In this document: positions 62,832 to 64,000 of the stretch, one piece after another
Layout: each line of letters begins with the position of its first letter
How positions within the stretch are numbered: position 1 is the stretch's first letter
Origin: Bowmanella denitrificans
GTDB lineage: Bacteria; Pseudomonadota; Gammaproteobacteria; Enterobacterales; Alteromonadaceae
DNA: 64,000 bases
NCBI RefSeq assembly: GCF_002887595.1
Contig: NZ_PEBU01000014.1
Location: 91,963 to 155,962, forward strand
Direction of reading: 5' to 3'
Notes under the pieces: generated by a model
The model's database searches: none
What the model saw: only the letters and a program-made list of their open reading frames with translations
What the model was told of the DNA's origin: nothing
Position numbers and translations under genes: made by a program

Positions 62832-63923
62832 ATGAAAATCACTGATATCAAATTTGCCATGCTCAGGGTGCCACTTAAGACCCCGTTTAAAACGGCGCTG
62901 CGCACCGTTGAAAAAGTTGAGGATGTGATCGTTATTATCGAAACCGATACCGGTCACAGAGGCTATGGCGAAGCCCCGGCCACAGCAGTTATCACCGGCG
63001 ATACCCATGGTTCGATTATTGAAGCGATTAAAACCATGATCAAACCCAAGCTGATTGGCGAAGATATTGAGGATTTAAATCGCATAACCCATCTGATTCA
63101 GGGCAGTATCGTCAAAAATTACAGTGCTAAAGCGGCGGTAGAAATTGCCATTTATGACCTGTTTGCCCAGCGCTATAACGCCCCCTTGTATAAGATCCTG
63201 GGCGGCGGCGAACCCACCTTAAGTACCGATATTACTATCAGCGTGGATTACATCGATAAGATGGTCAAAGACAGTATCGAGGCGGTAAACCGCGGCTTCG
63301 AAACCCTGAAAATCAAGGTCGGCAAAGATATCGGTGTGGACATCGAGCGGGTTAAGGCCATCTATGCGGCGGTAGAAGGCAAAGCCTTGCTGCGCCTGGA
63401 TGCCAACCAGGGCTGGACCGCCAAAGAAGCGGTATACGCCCTGACCAAACTCGAAGATGCCGGTGTGCGTCTGGAACTGGTAGAACAGCCGGTCAAAGGT
63501 CATGACTTAGAAGGAATGAAGTATATTACCGAGCGGGTACATACGCCGGTGATGGCCGATGAAAGTACTTTTGGCCCCAAAGAAGTCATCGAACTGATTA
63601 AAATGCGCGCCGCCGATATTATTAATATCAAGCTGATGAAAACCGGCGGTATCTCCAATGCCATCCGTATTGCAGATATCGCCGAAACCTTCGACGTTCA
63701 ATGCATGATTGGCTGTATGCTGGAGACCAGTATCAGCGTGGCCGCTGCCGCCCATCTGGCGGTGGCCAAATCACATATTATTACCAAGGTGGACCTGGAC
63801 GGCCCTTCCCTGTGCGCCTTTGACCCTGTGATTGGCAATGTAAAATTTAACGGCGCCGAGATCAGTATCGAAAATACCCCTGGGCTGGGCATTAAGGAAA
63901 TTAAAGGCCTGGAAATGCTGTAA
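62832..63923 (+). CDS. Dipeptide epimerase, L-Ala-D/L-Glu type (enolase superfamily)
   Basis: A 363-residue enolase-superfamily protein. Catalytic K-x-K (TLKIKVGKD), metal ligands in LRLDANQGW, LVEQPVKGHD and MADESTFGP, and the second lysine in INIKLMKTGG are present. The C-terminal DLDGPSLCAFDP matches the dipeptide-binding loop of L-Ala-D/L-Glu epimerases. It converts L-Ala-D-Glu from peptidoglycan to L-Ala-L-Glu for degradation. It is last in the DUF819-NlpC/P60-epimerase operon. Confidence 0.93.
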   Translation: MKITDIKFAMLRVPLKTPFKTALRTVEKVEDVIVIIETDTGHRGYGEAPATAVITGDTHGSIIEAIKTMIKPKLIGEDIEDLNRITHLIQGSIVKNYSAKAAVEIAIYDLFAQRYNAPLYKILGGGEPTLSTDITISVDYIDKMVKDSIEAVNRGFETLKIKVGKDIGVDIERVKAIYAAVEGKALLRLDANQGWTAKEAVYALTKLEDAGVRLELVEQPVKGHDLEGMKYITERVHTPVMADESTFGPKEVIELIKMRAADIINIKLMKTGGISNAIRIADIAETFDVQCMIGCMLETSISVAAAAHLAVAKSHIITKVDLDGPSLCAFDPVIGNVKFNGAEISIENTPGLGIKEIKGLEML

Positions 63924-63933
63924 GTGATGCCGC

Positions 63934-63958
63934 GCGCGAAAATTCGCGCTAAAGCGCG
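63934..63958. repeat. Two overlapping, mutually exclusive GC-rich hairpins
   Basis: GCGCGA-AAAT-TCGCGC (63934-63949) overlaps CGCGCT-AA-AGCGCG (63945-63958). They share bases, so only one can form at a time. They lie ten bases after the epimerase stop without a T tract; they may end transcription weakly or be part of a repeat cut off by the window edge. Confidence 0.5.
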
Positions 63959-64000
63959 AGATAATTGAGAAAAGTGCGCGTTGCAAATAGTGAAAACATA

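Noticed and set aside
1..64000. Mobile-element explanation for the glycan island (transposase, integrase, tRNA site)
   Set aside because: No transposase, integrase, tRNA gene or flanking direct repeats could be recognised in the window.

Overview
The window reads as chromosomal DNA of a marine-type gammaproteobacterium, most likely an Alteromonadales/Alteromonadaceae relative. This is inferred from the FlrB/FlrC flagellar regulators, an Oar-like TonB receptor, the muropeptide-recycling gene set and gene style; no rRNA or marker gene is present to prove it. Coding density is high. I see no tRNA, rRNA, CRISPR array, phage gene or transposase.

Region 1 (1-1.9 kb, minus strand): the 5' part of flrC and all of flrB, with an ATGA stop/start overlap and a well-formed sigma-54 promoter upstream. 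Region 2 (2.0-25.3 kb, almost all minus): a glycan island. It holds about nine glycosyltransferase-type proteins (including three tandem paralogues with a DIDEFW motif), four proteins with sulfotransferase PAPS-loop motifs, a sulfatase and a formylglycine-generating enzyme that are both predicted lipoproteins, two HAD/rhamnan-synthesis type proteins, and a TPR protein whose C-terminal half looks like a SETD3/LSMT-type SET methyltransferase. The likely product is a sulfated surface polysaccharide or glycoconjugate.

Region 3 (25.4-39.2 kb): a 460-residue, Thr/Ala/Val-rich exported protein that looks like an S-layer or matrix protein with its own terminator, followed by a complete compact type II secretion system in two divergent operons, gspEFGHIJK (minus) and gspLM-C/N-D (plus). 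The order matches the Xanthomonas Xps layout. Two exported proteins of unknown role lie beyond it, one ending in a PEBP/YbhB domain. I infer that this secretion system may be dedicated to the neighbouring surface protein.

Region 4 (39.2-48.9 kb, minus): one long operon, wecA-like initiating transferase, small lipoprotein, kpsD, kpsM, kpsT, kpsE, rmlA, rmlC, rmlD, rmlB. It provides dTDP-L-rhamnose and ABC-dependent export of a surface polysaccharide. The KpsE-like protein carries an N-terminal module that also occurs at the C-termini of three proteins of Region 2, which links the two clusters.

Region 5 (49.4-64 kb): a POT peptide transporter preceded by a coupled 20-codon leader ORF, a small membrane protein, galE, a tandem intergenic repeat, and then a peptidoglycan-fragment utilisation cluster: RpiR/MurR-type regulator, an AmiD-amidase/YfeW-beta-lactamase fusion lipoprotein, an Oar-like TonB receptor, a DUF819 membrane protein, an SH3-NlpC/P60 peptidase and an L-Ala-D/L-Glu-type dipeptide epimerase. 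A mosaic hairpin repeat with compensatory base changes sits between the amidase and receptor genes.
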